Assembly: GCF_002113375.1 (NCBI RefSeq)
Contig: NZ_NEHO01000021.1
Span: forward strand, 30,444-94,443
DNA length: 64,000 nucleotides
Source: Pseudomonas sp. R37(2017)
GTDB lineage: Bacteria > Pseudomonadota > Gammaproteobacteria > Pseudomonadales > Pseudomonadaceae
Direction: 5' to 3'
Numbering within the stretch: the first letter of the stretch is position 1; every line of letters begins with the position of its first letter. The translations under genes were made by a program, and so were the position numbers. The notes beneath the pieces were generated by a model. That model did not search any database. It was not told the origin of the DNA and was given only the letters and a program-made list of their open reading frames with translations. Of this stretch, positions 51,245-60,248 are shown piece by piece.

Positions 51245-53101
51245 TCAAGGCTTCCCGACGGTAACAGTGGTGGCGATCGGTGCGCTCATGGGGCCGGTCT
51301 TGGCAATCGGTGCGCTCACGGGCCCGGTCTGAACCGTCGTGCTCATCGAACGGTCCGGGGCCTGGATGTGCATGCTGGTTTCGGTACCGGTCGGGAATTC
51401 CATGTCCGACGGGCTCTGGTACGGCAGGTTGCGCACGATCCGCGGGGTGATCGACAGCACCAGTTCGGATTTGCTGATGTCGTCCTTGTTGCTGCCGAAC
51501 AGGCGGCCCAGGCCAGGAATGTCGCCAAGGCCCGGGATCTTGTTACCGCTGGCGCCGTGGTCGTTGCGCACCAGGCCAGCGAGGATCTGGGTTTCGCCAT
51601 CATGCAGGCGCAAGGTGGTCTGGGCGTTGCGGGTATCGACCTGGACCGGAATGGTGCCCTGGGCGGTCGGCGTCAGCGGCGTGGCGTTACTGACTTCCAG
51701 CGCGACCTTGATCGCCACTTCATTGTTCAGGTGCACGATGGGCTGCACTTCAAGCTTGAGACCGACATCGAGGTAGGTCACGCTTTCGGTGATCACCGGC
51801 CCCTGGGTCGAAGGCACCGAGGTGGCGCTGATGATCGGCACACGCTGACCGATATGGATGCGCGCCTGTTCACGGTTGCTCACCCGGATCACCGGGCTGG
51901 CCAGGGTGTTGATGTCCTTGTCCTGGGCATTGATCTTGGCCTGAGGCGCCGGGCTGATGGAGATCCGGCTGGAATCGATGCCCTTGAGTTGATCAAGGAC
52001 GGACACTGGCGAACCGTCGCTGTTGATCACGCCGAAGGTGTTGGGCCATTGCAGGCCGAGATCGAGAATGCGTTGGCGGGCGACTTCCATCACTTCCACT
52101 TCCAGCACCACTTCGGGGTTGGACTGGTCCTGGGATTGCAGGAGTTTTTCCGCCATGCGGATGGCGTCGCCCGTGTCGCGCATGGTCAGGGTATTGAGGC
52201 GCTCATCGACGAACACGTCGCGGGTCTTGAGCATGGTCTTGATCATGTTCAGCGCGGTGTTGGCATCGATGCTGGTCAGGTAGAAGGTGCGCATCACCAG
52301 CTCCTGATAATCCTTGAGTTTCTGCGGCGAGTCCGGGTAGATCAGCAAGGTGTTCTCATTCACCACTTTCTGATGCAGCTGGTTCTGTTGCAACAGCAAT
52401 TCCACGGCGTCTTCGATGCGCACATCACGTACGAAGATCGTGGCTTTCATGTCCGGGCGCAGGTCCTTGTCGAAGATGAAGTTCAGGCCGGCGACCTGGG
52501 ACAGCACTTCGAAAATGGTCTTGAGGTTGGCGTCGCGAAACTCCAGGGTCACCGGCCGGTCCAGGCGTGTACGCAGTTGTGGGTACTGCACCACGTTGCG
52601 GCTCTGCACCAGGCGGATGTTGTCTTGCAGTTCCAGGGCACCCTCGTTCTGCGGGTCCAGTTCGAGCATCTGTTTGACCTGGCGGTCGGCACCGTAGATG
52701 TCACCGCGACGCAGGTCGCCACGGGCCAGTTCGAGTTTCTCGTCCATGCTGCGCAGGTAGTCGAGCTGGCGCAGGGAGTCCTGGGCACGACGGTTGTTCG
52801 GCTCGATGCCCAGGACCCGGCTGTAGGACATGCGGGCCCCGGCGAAATTACGCTGGGCACGGTCCATGTCGCCCTGGGTCAGCAGCGCCGTCACGGCACG
52901 GGCCCGACCGCTGTTGAGCGCTATGTGCAGATCGGTATCGCGAGGGTTCTCGCGCAACCCCTGTTCGATGCGAGCCAGGCCGGCTTCGTACTGGCCTGAC
53001 TCCATCAAGGCAGAAGCTTCGTCCTTGGCGACCTGCGCCGAACTGCATGCAGCCAGCCCAGCGCAGAGACAAAGGCTCATCAGCAAACGGGATTTGTTCA
53101 T
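51245..53101 (-). CDS. TPR-containing secretin, type II/IV-like
   Basis: A 618-residue outer-membrane secretin lipoprotein (lipobox GLAAC, Cys19). Residues about 25-150 look like TPR repeats (ESGQYEAGLARIEQGLRENP, FAGARMSYSRVLGIEPNNRRA) in place of the N0-N1 head of GspD. Then STN-like VTLEFRDANLKTIFEVLSQVAG, N-domain repeats, and the secretin barrel with LASPVIRVSNREQARIHIGQRVPI and the C-terminal SELVLSITPRIVRNLP. The tail holds a tandem 10-residue repeat. The layout matches MshL/PilQ-like secretins more than classic GspD. 4-bp overlap with the PilP-like gene. Confidence 0.9.
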   Translation of the reverse strand: MNKSRLLMSLCLCAGLAACSSAQVAKDEASALMESGQYEAGLARIEQGLRENPRDTDLHIALNSGRARAVTALLTQGDMDRAQRNFAGARMSYSRVLGIEPNNRRAQDSLRQLDYLRSMDEKLELARGDLRRGDIYGADRQVKQMLELDPQNEGALELQDNIRLVQSRNVVQYPQLRTRLDRPVTLEFRDANLKTIFEVLSQVAGLNFIFDKDLRPDMKATIFVRDVRIEDAVELLLQQNQLHQKVVNENTLLIYPDSPQKLKDYQELVMRTFYLTSIDANTALNMIKTMLKTRDVFVDERLNTLTMRDTGDAIRMAEKLLQSQDQSNPEVVLEVEVMEVARQRILDLGLQWPNTFGVINSDGSPVSVLDQLKGIDSSRISISPAPQAKINAQDKDINTLASPVIRVSNREQARIHIGQRVPIISATSVPSTQGPVITESVTYLDVGLKLEVQPIVHLNNEVAIKVALEVSNATPLTPTAQGTIPVQVDTRNAQTTLRLHDGETQILAGLVRNDHGASGNKIPGLGDIPGLGRLFGSNKDDISKSELVLSITPRIVRNLPYQSPSDMEFPTGTETSMHIQAPDRSMSTTVQTGPVSAPIAKTGPMSAPIATTVTVGKP

Positions 53102-53619
53102 TCCGTACTCCCCACAGGCAATGTCTGCGCTAAATGCAGAGGCAGGTAGACCAGGCTCAGTTCCTCTTTGGAAATCCGCTCGATCCGCCAGGTTTCGTCG
53201 ATGACATCCCCTTTGCGCACGACGTATATTTTTTCGCCGCTCTGCAAGAACACCTGCAGATCCGAACGGTCATCCAGCCTGCCGACAAACTGGAAGGGCA
53301 ACGGCGGTGCAGTGGGGACTTGCACCTCTGAAGTCACGACGACCGGTTGTTCAACGACGCTGCCTGGGACCGGCGTCGGTTTCCAGCTGCGGGCGGCGAA
53401 CAGGTCGCCCGCCGGGCTCAGATCCTTGATCGGTACTACCGCGGCGGCGGTCGATGCAGACGCCGCTGCGCCCGTGCTCTTGCCCTTGGCTGGTGTCGCC
53501 ACGACAGCCACCGCGAGGTCGCTGTTTTCGGCCTGTTTGAAGTATTCGGGGCCCCAGGCGAGCGCTGCCGCTACACCCAGGAACGCCACCCAACCCACCA
53601 CTCGCTTGGTGTTCATCAT
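53098..53619 (-). CDS. PilP/GspC-like assembly protein
   Basis: A 173-residue bitopic protein: an N-terminal membrane anchor (VVGWVAFLGVAAALAW), a Ser/Ala/Thr-rich linker, then a periplasmic beta domain (PLPFQFVGRLDDRSDLQVFLQSGEKIYVV, DVIDETWRIERISKEELSLVYLPL) of the PilP/GspC HR type. It should bridge the inner-membrane platform to the secretin. Overlaps both neighbours by 4 bp. Confidence 0.78.
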   Translation of the reverse strand: MMNTKRVVGWVAFLGVAAALAWGPEYFKQAENSDLAVAVVATPAKGKSTGAAASASTAAAVVPIKDLSPAGDLFAARSWKPTPVPGSVVEQPVVVTSEVQVPTAPPLPFQFVGRLDDRSDLQVFLQSGEKIYVVRKGDVIDETWRIERISKEELSLVYLPLHLAQTLPVGSTE

Positions 53620-54164
53620 GACCTCGACAGGTAAAGGGTCATGCGGATCCGCCCGGTCAGGTCGGTATCGGCGATTGTCTTGCGCTGAAGCTCCACATCC
53701 TCCAGCACCACCGCCGGTAACTGGCCGAGCAAGGCGTGCAGGAAACGCCGCAGTTGCGGATAGCTGCCACGTACCGGCAGCAGAATCTGATAGCGGGCCA
53801 GGTGCGTCTTGGGGTCCACGCCCAGGGAGTATTCACCCCGGGACAAGGTGATGTTCTCCTGGGCGGCCAGGGCGTAGATCTTGTCGATGGCCACGGTGGC
53901 CTGAGGCTGGGACGGCAACTTGTTGCGGAAGTCGTCGAGCTGACGCTGCGGCACCACCGGAGCCGCCACGGTGCCGTCTTCTACCCTGGCCAGATACTCG
54001 GTGGCTTCGCGAGTCTGCTGGCTGAGGTTTTGCAGCGACTGCCAGTCCGGCAACAATCCGAGCAGGCCGTAGCTCAGCGCCAGCACCAGCATGGCCAGCC
54101 CCGCCAGCCCTGGAACGCCCAGGCCTTGCAGGTATTCGTGGACAATCAATTTAGGGATTTGCAT
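53616..54164 (-). CDS. PilO/GspM-like assembly protein
   Basis: A 182-residue bitopic protein with one N-terminal helix (LAGLAMLVLALSYGLLGLLP), a coiled-coil-prone stretch (LQNLSQQTREATEYLARVEDG), and a ferredoxin-like periplasmic domain ending RIRMTLYLSRS. The layout matches PilO. ATG at 54164 chosen (MQIPKLI). It overlaps the PilN-like gene by 14 bp. Confidence 0.78.
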   Translation of the reverse strand: MQIPKLIVHEYLQGLGVPGLAGLAMLVLALSYGLLGLLPDWQSLQNLSQQTREATEYLARVEDGTVAAPVVPQRQLDDFRNKLPSQPQATVAIDKIYALAAQENITLSRGEYSLGVDPKTHLARYQILLPVRGSYPQLRRFLHALLGQLPAVVLEDVELQRKTIADTDLTGRIRMTLYLSRS

Positions 54165-54696
54165 CGCCGATCTCCCAGGTAGCCGACAGGTTGAACTGCA
54201 CCGGGTGTTCCGGCACGTTGGCGACAATTTCGTGACTCAGCAACGACACGTCGGACAGCTCGTCGCTGGCTTCGAGGCGACGGTGGAAATCGAGCATGGC
54301 CTCCAGGTCCTGCGCCTCGGCGCTGATCCGCACCTGGCCTTTGCGAGCGTCGGGGGTCAGGGTCAGCAGGGCAATGTTGTCCCGCGGCATGGCTTCGAGG
54401 GTGGCGAACAGGCGTTCCCAGGGGCGGCGCAACTGCTGGGAAACCTTGCGCATTTCCGCCAGATTCTGCGCCTGCTCGCGAGTTTCCGCCGGGGTCAGGC
54501 TGAGCTTGCCGCCGGTGTCGCCGGTGAGCACCCGTTGTGTGGTTTGCAAGTGGCCTTGCTGTTGTTCGGCCTCGTTGCTCAGGTGCTGCTGCACCAGAGC
54601 GCAAGTCAGTGTCAGTACCACGCCACCGGCCAGCAGGCTCCAGCCCAGGGGACCGGCACGGCGGCGCGGCTGGAAGTCGAGCATCAAGGGGCGCAT
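54151..54696 (-). CDS. PilN/GspL-C-like assembly protein
   Basis: A 181-residue bitopic protein: a short cytosolic tail (MRPLMLDFQPRRR), one helix (GWSLLAGGVVLTLTCALVQQ), a coiled coil (AEQQQGHLQTTQRVL), and a periplasmic domain (VRISAEAQDLEAMLDFHRRLEASDELSDVSL). PilN normally contacts PilM through the cytosolic tail and PilO through the helix. Position between PilM-like and PilO-like genes supports the call. Confidence 0.75.
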   Translation of the reverse strand: MRPLMLDFQPRRRAGPLGWSLLAGGVVLTLTCALVQQHLSNEAEQQQGHLQTTQRVLTGDTGGKLSLTPAETREQAQNLAEMRKVSQQLRRPWERLFATLEAMPRDNIALLTLTPDARKGQVRISAEAQDLEAMLDFHRRLEASDELSDVSLLSHEIVANVPEHPVQFNLSATWEIGDANP

Positions 54697-54697
54697 G

Positions 54698-55501
54698 TCA
54701 GGCCACCGCCCGAGACATGACGTACAGGCAATCGCGTACGGCTGTCCGGTCTTCTTCGAGGGTGCGCAGGTGCACACCGGGTACGTCGGGAGGCGAATCG
54801 ATGCGCGCCGGTGCATGCAGGTAGACATTCAACGGCCGTTCGCTGGTGCAAGCCTGCAGCTGGTTTTCACGGCCGATCAGCGCAGTCAGCGCGGCATCGC
54901 TGTCGCTGCTGCCCACCGAACGCACCGAGGTCCAGCGCCCTTCCCGGGCCAGCAGCAATACGCTGCGTACCGGTTCGGCGACCACGAACAGGAAATCCCC
55001 GGCATCAAAGCTTTGATCGAAATGGTTGAATGCCGCCATCAGGTACGGCTGCACCGAACGCAGGCGCAGACCGCGAGCGCTGACCAGAGCGCGCAGGCGT
55101 TCGAGCAAGTCCTGTGGCAGCGCGGTGGCGATGCGGTCATATCCGGCAGGCTCGGGTGAAAGCACCAGGCTCCAGGGTTGTGTCGGGGCACCGTAGAGGT
55201 CTTCGAAACACAATTGGGCGAAGCCGAACAATTCGGCCGGGCTGCTGATCTGCTCGCTCCAGGGCACCAGGCAATAACGGCTGAAGTGCCCGGAGATCAC
55301 CACCGTCAGTTCCGCCCTGGCAACGGCGTGCTCGGCCAGTAAACGGTCGAGGGTGTCGAGGGCCACTGCCCACGCCTGGAAGCCTTCGTCGATGTAGCCG
55401 ACGCTGCCCAGCCAGTGGGTTGCATTGCCTTGCCGATGCCCCAGGCCAACACCACTGGCGCCGAGCACGGCGACAAATTGCTCACGAGATAAAAGTGACA
55501 C
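54698..55501 (-). CDS. PilM-like cytosolic assembly protein
   Basis: A 267-residue cytosolic protein from a GTG at 55501, selected because GAGGAG lies 7 bases upstream and the fold begins with VSLLSREQFVAVLGASGVG. The order and size suit a PilM/GspL-N actin-like protein, though the nucleotide-binding motifs are weak (no clear GxxDxGxxx phosphate 1 loop). It could be a HofM-type remnant. It overlaps the GspE gene by 20 bp and precedes the PilN-like gene by 1 bp. Confidence 0.65.
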   Translation of the reverse strand: MSLLSREQFVAVLGASGVGLGHRQGNATHWLGSVGYIDEGFQAWAVALDTLDRLLAEHAVARAELTVVISGHFSRYCLVPWSEQISSPAELFGFAQLCFEDLYGAPTQPWSLVLSPEPAGYDRIATALPQDLLERLRALVSARGLRLRSVQPYLMAAFNHFDQSFDAGDFLFVVAEPVRSVLLLAREGRWTSVRSVGSSDSDAALTALIGRENQLQACTSERPLNVYLHAPARIDSPPDVPGVHLRTLEEDRTAVRDCLYVMSRAVA

Positions 55502-57188
55502 GATTGATCTCCTCGAGGGTGGTCCGGCCTTGTTCCACCAACTCCAGCGCCGACTCGCGCAACAGGCGCAAGCCGCGTTTGCAGGCATGGGTCTTGATTT
55601 TCGAAATGGGTTGGCGCTCGACGATCATCTGCCGCAACTCGTCGTCCAAGTGCAGCAGCTCGGCAATCGCGCTGCGTCCGCGATAACCGGTACCCCGGCA
55701 ATGCCCGCAGCCCTTGCCGTGGACGAACTGGTAGTGGGCGACCTTTTGCCGATCGAGCCCCGAGGTCTCCAGCTCTTCGTCAGTCGGGCTGTAAGGGCTG
55801 CTGCAACTGGTGCAGACCAGGCGAATCAGGCGCTGGGCCAGCACGGCATTGAGCGCCGAGACCAGGCTGTAGGGATCGATTTCCATCTGAGTGAAACGAC
55901 CGATCACGTCGAACACGTTGTTGGCGTGGATGGTGGTGAACACCAGGTGACCGGTGAGCGCCGATTGCACGGCGATCTGGGCGGTGTCCGGGTCACGGAT
56001 TTCACCGACCATGATCTTGTCCGGATCATGCCGCAGGATCGAACGCAGGCCCCGGGCGAAGGTCAGGCCCTTCTTCTCGTTGACGGGGATCTGCAGCACG
56101 CCCGGCAGTTGATATTCCACCGGGTCTTCAATGGTGATGATCTTGTCCACGCCGTGGTTGATCTCGGTGATCATCGCGTACAGGGTGGTGGTCTTGCCGC
56201 TACCGGTAGGCCCGGTCACCAGCACCATGCCGTAGGGTTCGGCGGCCAGCCGGCGCAGTTGGCGCAGGGTCTCTTCTTCAAAGCCCAGGGCTTGCAGTTG
56301 CACGCCACAGACTTTGTCGGCCAGGTCCTGTTTGTCGAGTACCCGCAGCACCGCGTCTTCGCCGAAGATGCTCGGCATGATCGACACCCGGAAGTCGATC
56401 TGCCGGCCACTGATACCGACCTTGAAGCGACCATCCTGGGGCACGCGTTTTTCGCCGATGTCCAGTTCGGCCATGACCTTGACCCGGGAAATCACCTGCT
56501 CGGCGAACTCGCTGCCCTGGATCTTGCTGATGTTGTTGAGTACGCCATCGATACGGTACTTGATCACCAGGCCGCTGCCGGTGGTGCCCAGGTGGATATC
56601 GCTGGCGTGCATTTTCAGCGCGTCGTACAGGGTCGAGTTGACCAGTTTGACCACCACGCTGGAGTCTTCGCTGATGCTGGTCAGGGACAGGCTTTGCAGG
56701 GTATCGATTTCGGTGCCGGCTTCGGCCTGGGCGTTGAGCGATTCCACCGCATGGAAGCTCTCTTCGTGACGCGCCAGGTAGGCTTTCAGGTCATCGGCGT
56801 GCACCAGGTACAGAGGGGCGCCATGCAGGCATTCATCGATCCAGGCCAGGCGCGCACTGTCGAAGGGGTCGGCGAATACACCGATGACCGCATCGTCGTG
56901 GCGCAGCAGGATGAATTCGCGCTTGAGGCATTGGGCCAGGGTCACCCGGTCGAACACCGGGGTGGACTTGAACAGGCTGTCGGTGTCGAGCACCGGGTAA
57001 TGCAGGGTCACACCCAGGCACTGGATGAACGGCATGGGCGCCAGTTCGCTCAATCCCCCGAGGGCGTCCAGCATCCGTTCGCCGGAACTGGAGGCCAGGG
57101 CTCGGGCCTGGGCCAGTTGTTCACTGGTAAAACGCGTCGGCACAGATTCCGGTTGCGCCGGTTCTACGGCAAGGGAAAGACGGTCCAT
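55482..57188 (-). CDS. GspE/PilB-type secretion ATPase
   Basis: A 568-residue cytosolic hexameric ATPase that drives pseudopilus assembly. An N-terminal T2SSE_N-like domain (residues about 1-150), then Walker A GPTGSGKTTTLYA, Asp box IITIEDPVEYQLPG, Walker B IMVGEIRDPDTAQIAVQSALTGHLVFTTIHAN with the His box, and a zinc-binding CTSC...CGHC module near the C-terminus. The start at 57188 (MDRLSLAVE) has GGAGAG upstream. It heads the structural genes of the operon. Confidence 0.94.
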   Translation of the reverse strand: MDRLSLAVEPAQPESVPTRFTSEQLAQARALASSSGERMLDALGGLSELAPMPFIQCLGVTLHYPVLDTDSLFKSTPVFDRVTLAQCLKREFILLRHDDAVIGVFADPFDSARLAWIDECLHGAPLYLVHADDLKAYLARHEESFHAVESLNAQAEAGTEIDTLQSLSLTSISEDSSVVVKLVNSTLYDALKMHASDIHLGTTGSGLVIKYRIDGVLNNISKIQGSEFAEQVISRVKVMAELDIGEKRVPQDGRFKVGISGRQIDFRVSIMPSIFGEDAVLRVLDKQDLADKVCGVQLQALGFEEETLRQLRRLAAEPYGMVLVTGPTGSGKTTTLYAMITEINHGVDKIITIEDPVEYQLPGVLQIPVNEKKGLTFARGLRSILRHDPDKIMVGEIRDPDTAQIAVQSALTGHLVFTTIHANNVFDVIGRFTQMEIDPYSLVSALNAVLAQRLIRLVCTSCSSPYSPTDEELETSGLDRQKVAHYQFVHGKGCGHCRGTGYRGRSAIAELLHLDDELRQMIVERQPISKIKTHACKRGLRLLRESALELVEQGRTTLEEINRVTFIS

Positions 57189-57272
57189 GGCTTGCTCTCC
57201 AACGCCCGGGGCCTTGAGCCCTGTCGACGCGGCGAGCAGCTCCGGCAACGGCCGAAACGTCTTGTCGCGCCA

Positions 57273-57809
57273 CTACTCCCCGGTGAGCAATTGTTCGTCG
57301 TCTGGTGCCTTGGCCGATGTGTTTTTTCGGCGATCTGCAAGCACCCAACTACCGTCGTACAACTGCAACGGGAAACTCTCGGTCTTGCTCTGGCGTCGTT
57401 CGACGAATCCTTCGCAAGTGCTCACACTCACACCCGCTTTGGGTTCGCGTCGCCTGCCCAGAAGATCAAGCACTGCACGGGCCAATTCCGCCAACGGGAA
57501 CGGTTTGAACAGGATGTGGCTGACTCCCAGTAACCGGGCTCGCTCGCAAACTTCCGCGGTTGGATGCCCAGTGATCAGCACAAAATGGCACTTCCTGTTC
57601 TGGCGGACGGCATCGAGCACCTGAAAGCCTTCCATATCGGGCAAGCGGTAATCGAACACCATCACATCGGGCGCGAAATCGTCAGCTTCGACGATTCCTT
57701 GTGCACCGTCGTGAGCAATCCGGACTTCCAGCGCTTGCGCCCGCAGGTAACCCTGGAGGTTTTCCGCCAGCAACTGTTCGTCATCAACAACCAGTACTTT
57801 GTTCAACAA
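57273..57809 (-). CDS. Response regulator, receiver plus short tail
   Basis: A 178-residue protein: a receiver domain (residues about 3-120) with DDEQ, phospho-acceptor Asp in VMVFDYRLPDMEG, VLITGH (Thr switch) and LFKPF, followed by a 55-residue basic, charged tail without a recognised DNA-binding or enzymatic domain. It lies 84 bp upstream of the ATPase gene on the same strand. It may act by protein contact with the secretion machine, as PilG/PilH do in pili. No histidine kinase is adjacent. Confidence 0.85.
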   Translation of the reverse strand: MLNKVLVVDDEQLLAENLQGYLRAQALEVRIAHDGAQGIVEADDFAPDVMVFDYRLPDMEGFQVLDAVRQNRKCHFVLITGHPTAEVCERARLLGVSHILFKPFPLAELARAVLDLLGRRREPKAGVSVSTCEGFVERRQSKTESFPLQLYDGSWVLADRRKNTSAKAPDDEQLLTGE

Positions 57810-58244
57810 GGTCGACTCCTTGAAACCGCAGGTCCGGGTTTTGAACCTGACAGAGTGCGTGCCCTGAGAGGACTAACGCACACTTCATGCCAGACTGGGC
57901 GCAGGTAATTTTAGGTCTTCATGTCCTTGAATTTGAAAACAATGCCGCTTCGTACAACAATTCCATCCCCCAAAAACGGGGAATGCGATCGGATTGGCAT
58001 TGACGTTTTTCCCCCATTGTTGGGGAACCCCTCTATTGATCGTCAACCCGCTCGACTCGATTGGCTACGTGCAACGCTGGCAACAGCACCGATTCACGCC
58101 TTCATCGCGATCAAGCGTAGCCGCGCGGCCTATTCAGTGGAAGCGTCAGCGCCGGGTGCGACATTGATCAGGCCATGCCACGCCGCGGCCGGACCATTGC
58201 TGCACTACGCCACGAGCACCCAGAGCGTCATGATCGACCTCCGA
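57810..58244. promoter_or_regulatory. Intergenic region with CCCC/GGGG palindromes
   Basis: 435 bp between the response regulator start and the cytochrome-binding protein gene end. It contains CCCCAAAAACGGGG (57968-57981) and CCCCATTGTTGGGG (58012-58025), both CCCC-N6-GGGG, about 160-210 bp before the response regulator. No gene or RNA is convincing. The same kind of site precedes the SCO operon and the transglycosylase. Confidence 0.5.
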
Positions 58245-59801
58245 TCAAGGCGTGGCAACAATGGGTTTATAGGGGGCGACCAGATAGAAACGCTGATCCG
58301 GCAGATCCACCGTGACGATATGGGCACCGCTCAAGCCCTGGCGCCGTCGGGGACCAAAGCTGATCAGTGGCGTCAGCCCGGTATCGAAGTCGTGCAGGCC
58401 TTCCAGGGCACTGACCAGCTTCTCGCGGCTGGCATCCCGTCCGGCCTGCTTCATGCCTTCGCTGAGCAGCATCATCGAACTGAACGCACCCACTTGCAGC
58501 ACCGCATGCTGGCCGCCCAGGCCCTGGTGTTCACGCAATTGGTTCAAGGCCAGGCGACCGGCCAGAGTCCAGTCGCTGGGCACGAACGGATAGGCCAGGA
58601 ACACCCGCCGGGAAAATCCGCTGGGCACCTGTATCAGGTTGCCCGCCACCTGATTCGAGGCGGCGAACAGGTAAGGCACCTGCCCCGCCGTTTGCAAACG
58701 CTCGGCCAACTGACTGAAACCGATGCTGCTGCCCAGGTAAAACACCGAGCGCGACCCCAGGGGCAGATCGTCCCGGGCCGGGTCGTAGGCTTGCAGGCGC
58801 ACCTTTTGCCAGGCATGCCTCTGCAGGTACTGGCCGAGTTCCTGCGCCGCCAGCCGTTGACCGGAATCATCCGGATAGGCGATCAGCGTCGGCCCCTGAA
58901 GCACTCGCAGGCTGCCACTGGCGTAATCGGCCAGGGCGATCAATTGCTCGAGAAGCCCCGGCAGCGGCTCGAATATCTGCGGGCTGGCGTGGGGCATGCC
59001 CTGCATGGACAGCGGTCCGATCAGGGGAATGCCGGCCCGCTCCAGACGCGCGGCGAGCTCCACGTCCAATGCCGGGGCCAGCGGTGCGATCAGGGCAAAC
59101 ACCTGCTCTTGCTCGATCAGCCGGTCCAGCGCCGTTTCGGCACTGGCGCGATCGGCACCAGGATCGAGGATGGTCAGGCGCAACTGCCGACCATGAATAC
59201 CCCCCGCCTCATTGATACGCGCCACGCAGCCCTTGAGCACCGCCGCCACCGTAGCGCCCTCATCGCTCAACGGCCCGGAGCCCGGCAGCAACGTGCCCAG
59301 GTTGAGACTGTCGGGGGTCAGGCCCGGATCGCTGTCTTCGGCCAGGCGCTTGAGGTACGCCGTGAGGTTGCGTTGATCATTCATCGACAACACGAAGCGC
59401 GGCATCGTCGGATCGAGCCGGTTGTTGCCGGGGTCGCGCCCCTCCTGCACCGCCCGTACCAGGGTGCTGTCGCTATAGGCCGGATAGCTGCGGCCGTTGA
59501 TGCGCTGCTGGCCCTGACTGCTGGTCAGCCGCGACCAACTCAGGTCCGGCGGTCGCACCCCGCCTTCGGGGCGCCCGTGGCCGTCCGTGCCATGACAGTT
59601 GGCGCACGGCAGGCTGGTGGCCGGCAGCAGCAGGTTCGATGCGCCGATCCACGCCATGATCGGTTCGCCGCTGGCCGACACACCTTCGCGGTACAACCGC
59701 TTGCCGGCGCTTTCGCTGGGACTCAGCGGCAGCGCCTGGACACTGAGCGTGAGCCCCCCGAGGAGCAGCAGGCCGAGGACGAAGGCAGCATTCAGGGCCA
59801 T
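58245..59801 (-). CDS. Cytochrome c fused to periplasmic binding protein
   Basis: A 518-residue exported protein. After the signal peptide (ending VQA), residues about 25-150 form a mono-heme class I cytochrome c: heme site C66-A-N-C69-H70 and a likely distal Met in RLDPTMPRF (Met133). Residues about 165-510 resemble a type 1 periplasmic binding protein of the branched-chain amino acid/urea family: GATVAAVLKGCVARINEAGGIHGRQLRLTI, IPLIGPLSMQGMPHASP, DDSGQRLAAQELGQYLQRH. Electron carrier plus ligand sensor in one chain is unusual. 3 bp after the previous gene, last of a three-gene operon. Confidence 0.82.
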   Translation of the reverse strand: MALNAAFVLGLLLLGGLTLSVQALPLSPSESAGKRLYREGVSASGEPIMAWIGASNLLLPATSLPCANCHGTDGHGRPEGGVRPPDLSWSRLTSSQGQQRINGRSYPAYSDSTLVRAVQEGRDPGNNRLDPTMPRFVLSMNDQRNLTAYLKRLAEDSDPGLTPDSLNLGTLLPGSGPLSDEGATVAAVLKGCVARINEAGGIHGRQLRLTILDPGADRASAETALDRLIEQEQVFALIAPLAPALDVELAARLERAGIPLIGPLSMQGMPHASPQIFEPLPGLLEQLIALADYASGSLRVLQGPTLIAYPDDSGQRLAAQELGQYLQRHAWQKVRLQAYDPARDDLPLGSRSVFYLGSSIGFSQLAERLQTAGQVPYLFAASNQVAGNLIQVPSGFSRRVFLAYPFVPSDWTLAGRLALNQLREHQGLGGQHAVLQVGAFSSMMLLSEGMKQAGRDASREKLVSALEGLHDFDTGLTPLISFGPRRRQGLSGAHIVTVDLPDQRFYLVAPYKPIVATP

Positions 59802-59804
59802 GGC

Positions 59805-60248
59805 TCAGCGCTCCGCCACGAGCATTGTCAACAGCTGCAAGCGCTGGGCAACGGACGCGGGACGGATTTTGCTCCAGCGCTCGTTCGCCACTTCACCGAC
59901 GATCAACCGGGTGGAGTGCTGCTCGGGGGGCGGTACGATCTGACCGATGCGATTGCAAACAAGGTCCATCAGCGCCTTGTCGCCAACAAGAAAAAACCAG
60001 TGGGGCCCATCGAAGCCCTGTTTCAAGGTGTAAGCCTTGACTACCGCCGGGGAGTCCCGCAGCGGATCACTGGCAAGGGAGATAAAGGTGATGCCCTCGG
60101 CCTTGTCGCCGGGCACTGCGTGAACGTCGCTGGACAGTGGCGCGATGGCCACCGCGGGCGCGGTCTGCTCATGCCCGTCGTGGGCAAGCGCCACTGAACT
60201 GAATAGGCAGAAACAGACACTCAGGGCAATCCAGTCGATGGCTCTCAT
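59805..60248 (-). CDS. SCO-like protein without CxxxC
   Basis: A 147-residue exported protein with signal peptide (VALAHDGHEQ) followed by the C-terminal half of a SCO/thioredoxin fold: GDKAEGITFISLASDPLRDSP, VVKAYTLKQGFDGPHWFFLVGD. The metal-binding CxxxC that should precede it is missing, leaving one Cys in DLVCNRIG. It is a shortened paralogue of the upstream SCO gene (4-bp overlap). Function unknown; it may be a regulator or a partner of the active SCO. Confidence 0.75.
   Translation of the reverse strand: MRAIDWIALSVCFCLFSSVALAHDGHEQTAPAVAIAPLSSDVHAVPGDKAEGITFISLASDPLRDSPAVVKAYTLKQGFDGPHWFFLVGDKALMDLVCNRIGQIVPPPEQHSTRLIVGEVANERWSKIRPASVAQRLQLLTMLVAER

Noticed and set aside
55425..57533. 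702-codon plus-strand ORF opposite the secretion ATPase
   Set aside because: Antisense shadow of the GspE-like gene in GC-rich DNA; no recognisable domain.
57921..60197. 758-codon plus-strand ORF opposite the cytochrome/SCO operon
   Set aside because: Low-information composition and full antisense overlap with three well-supported minus-strand genes.
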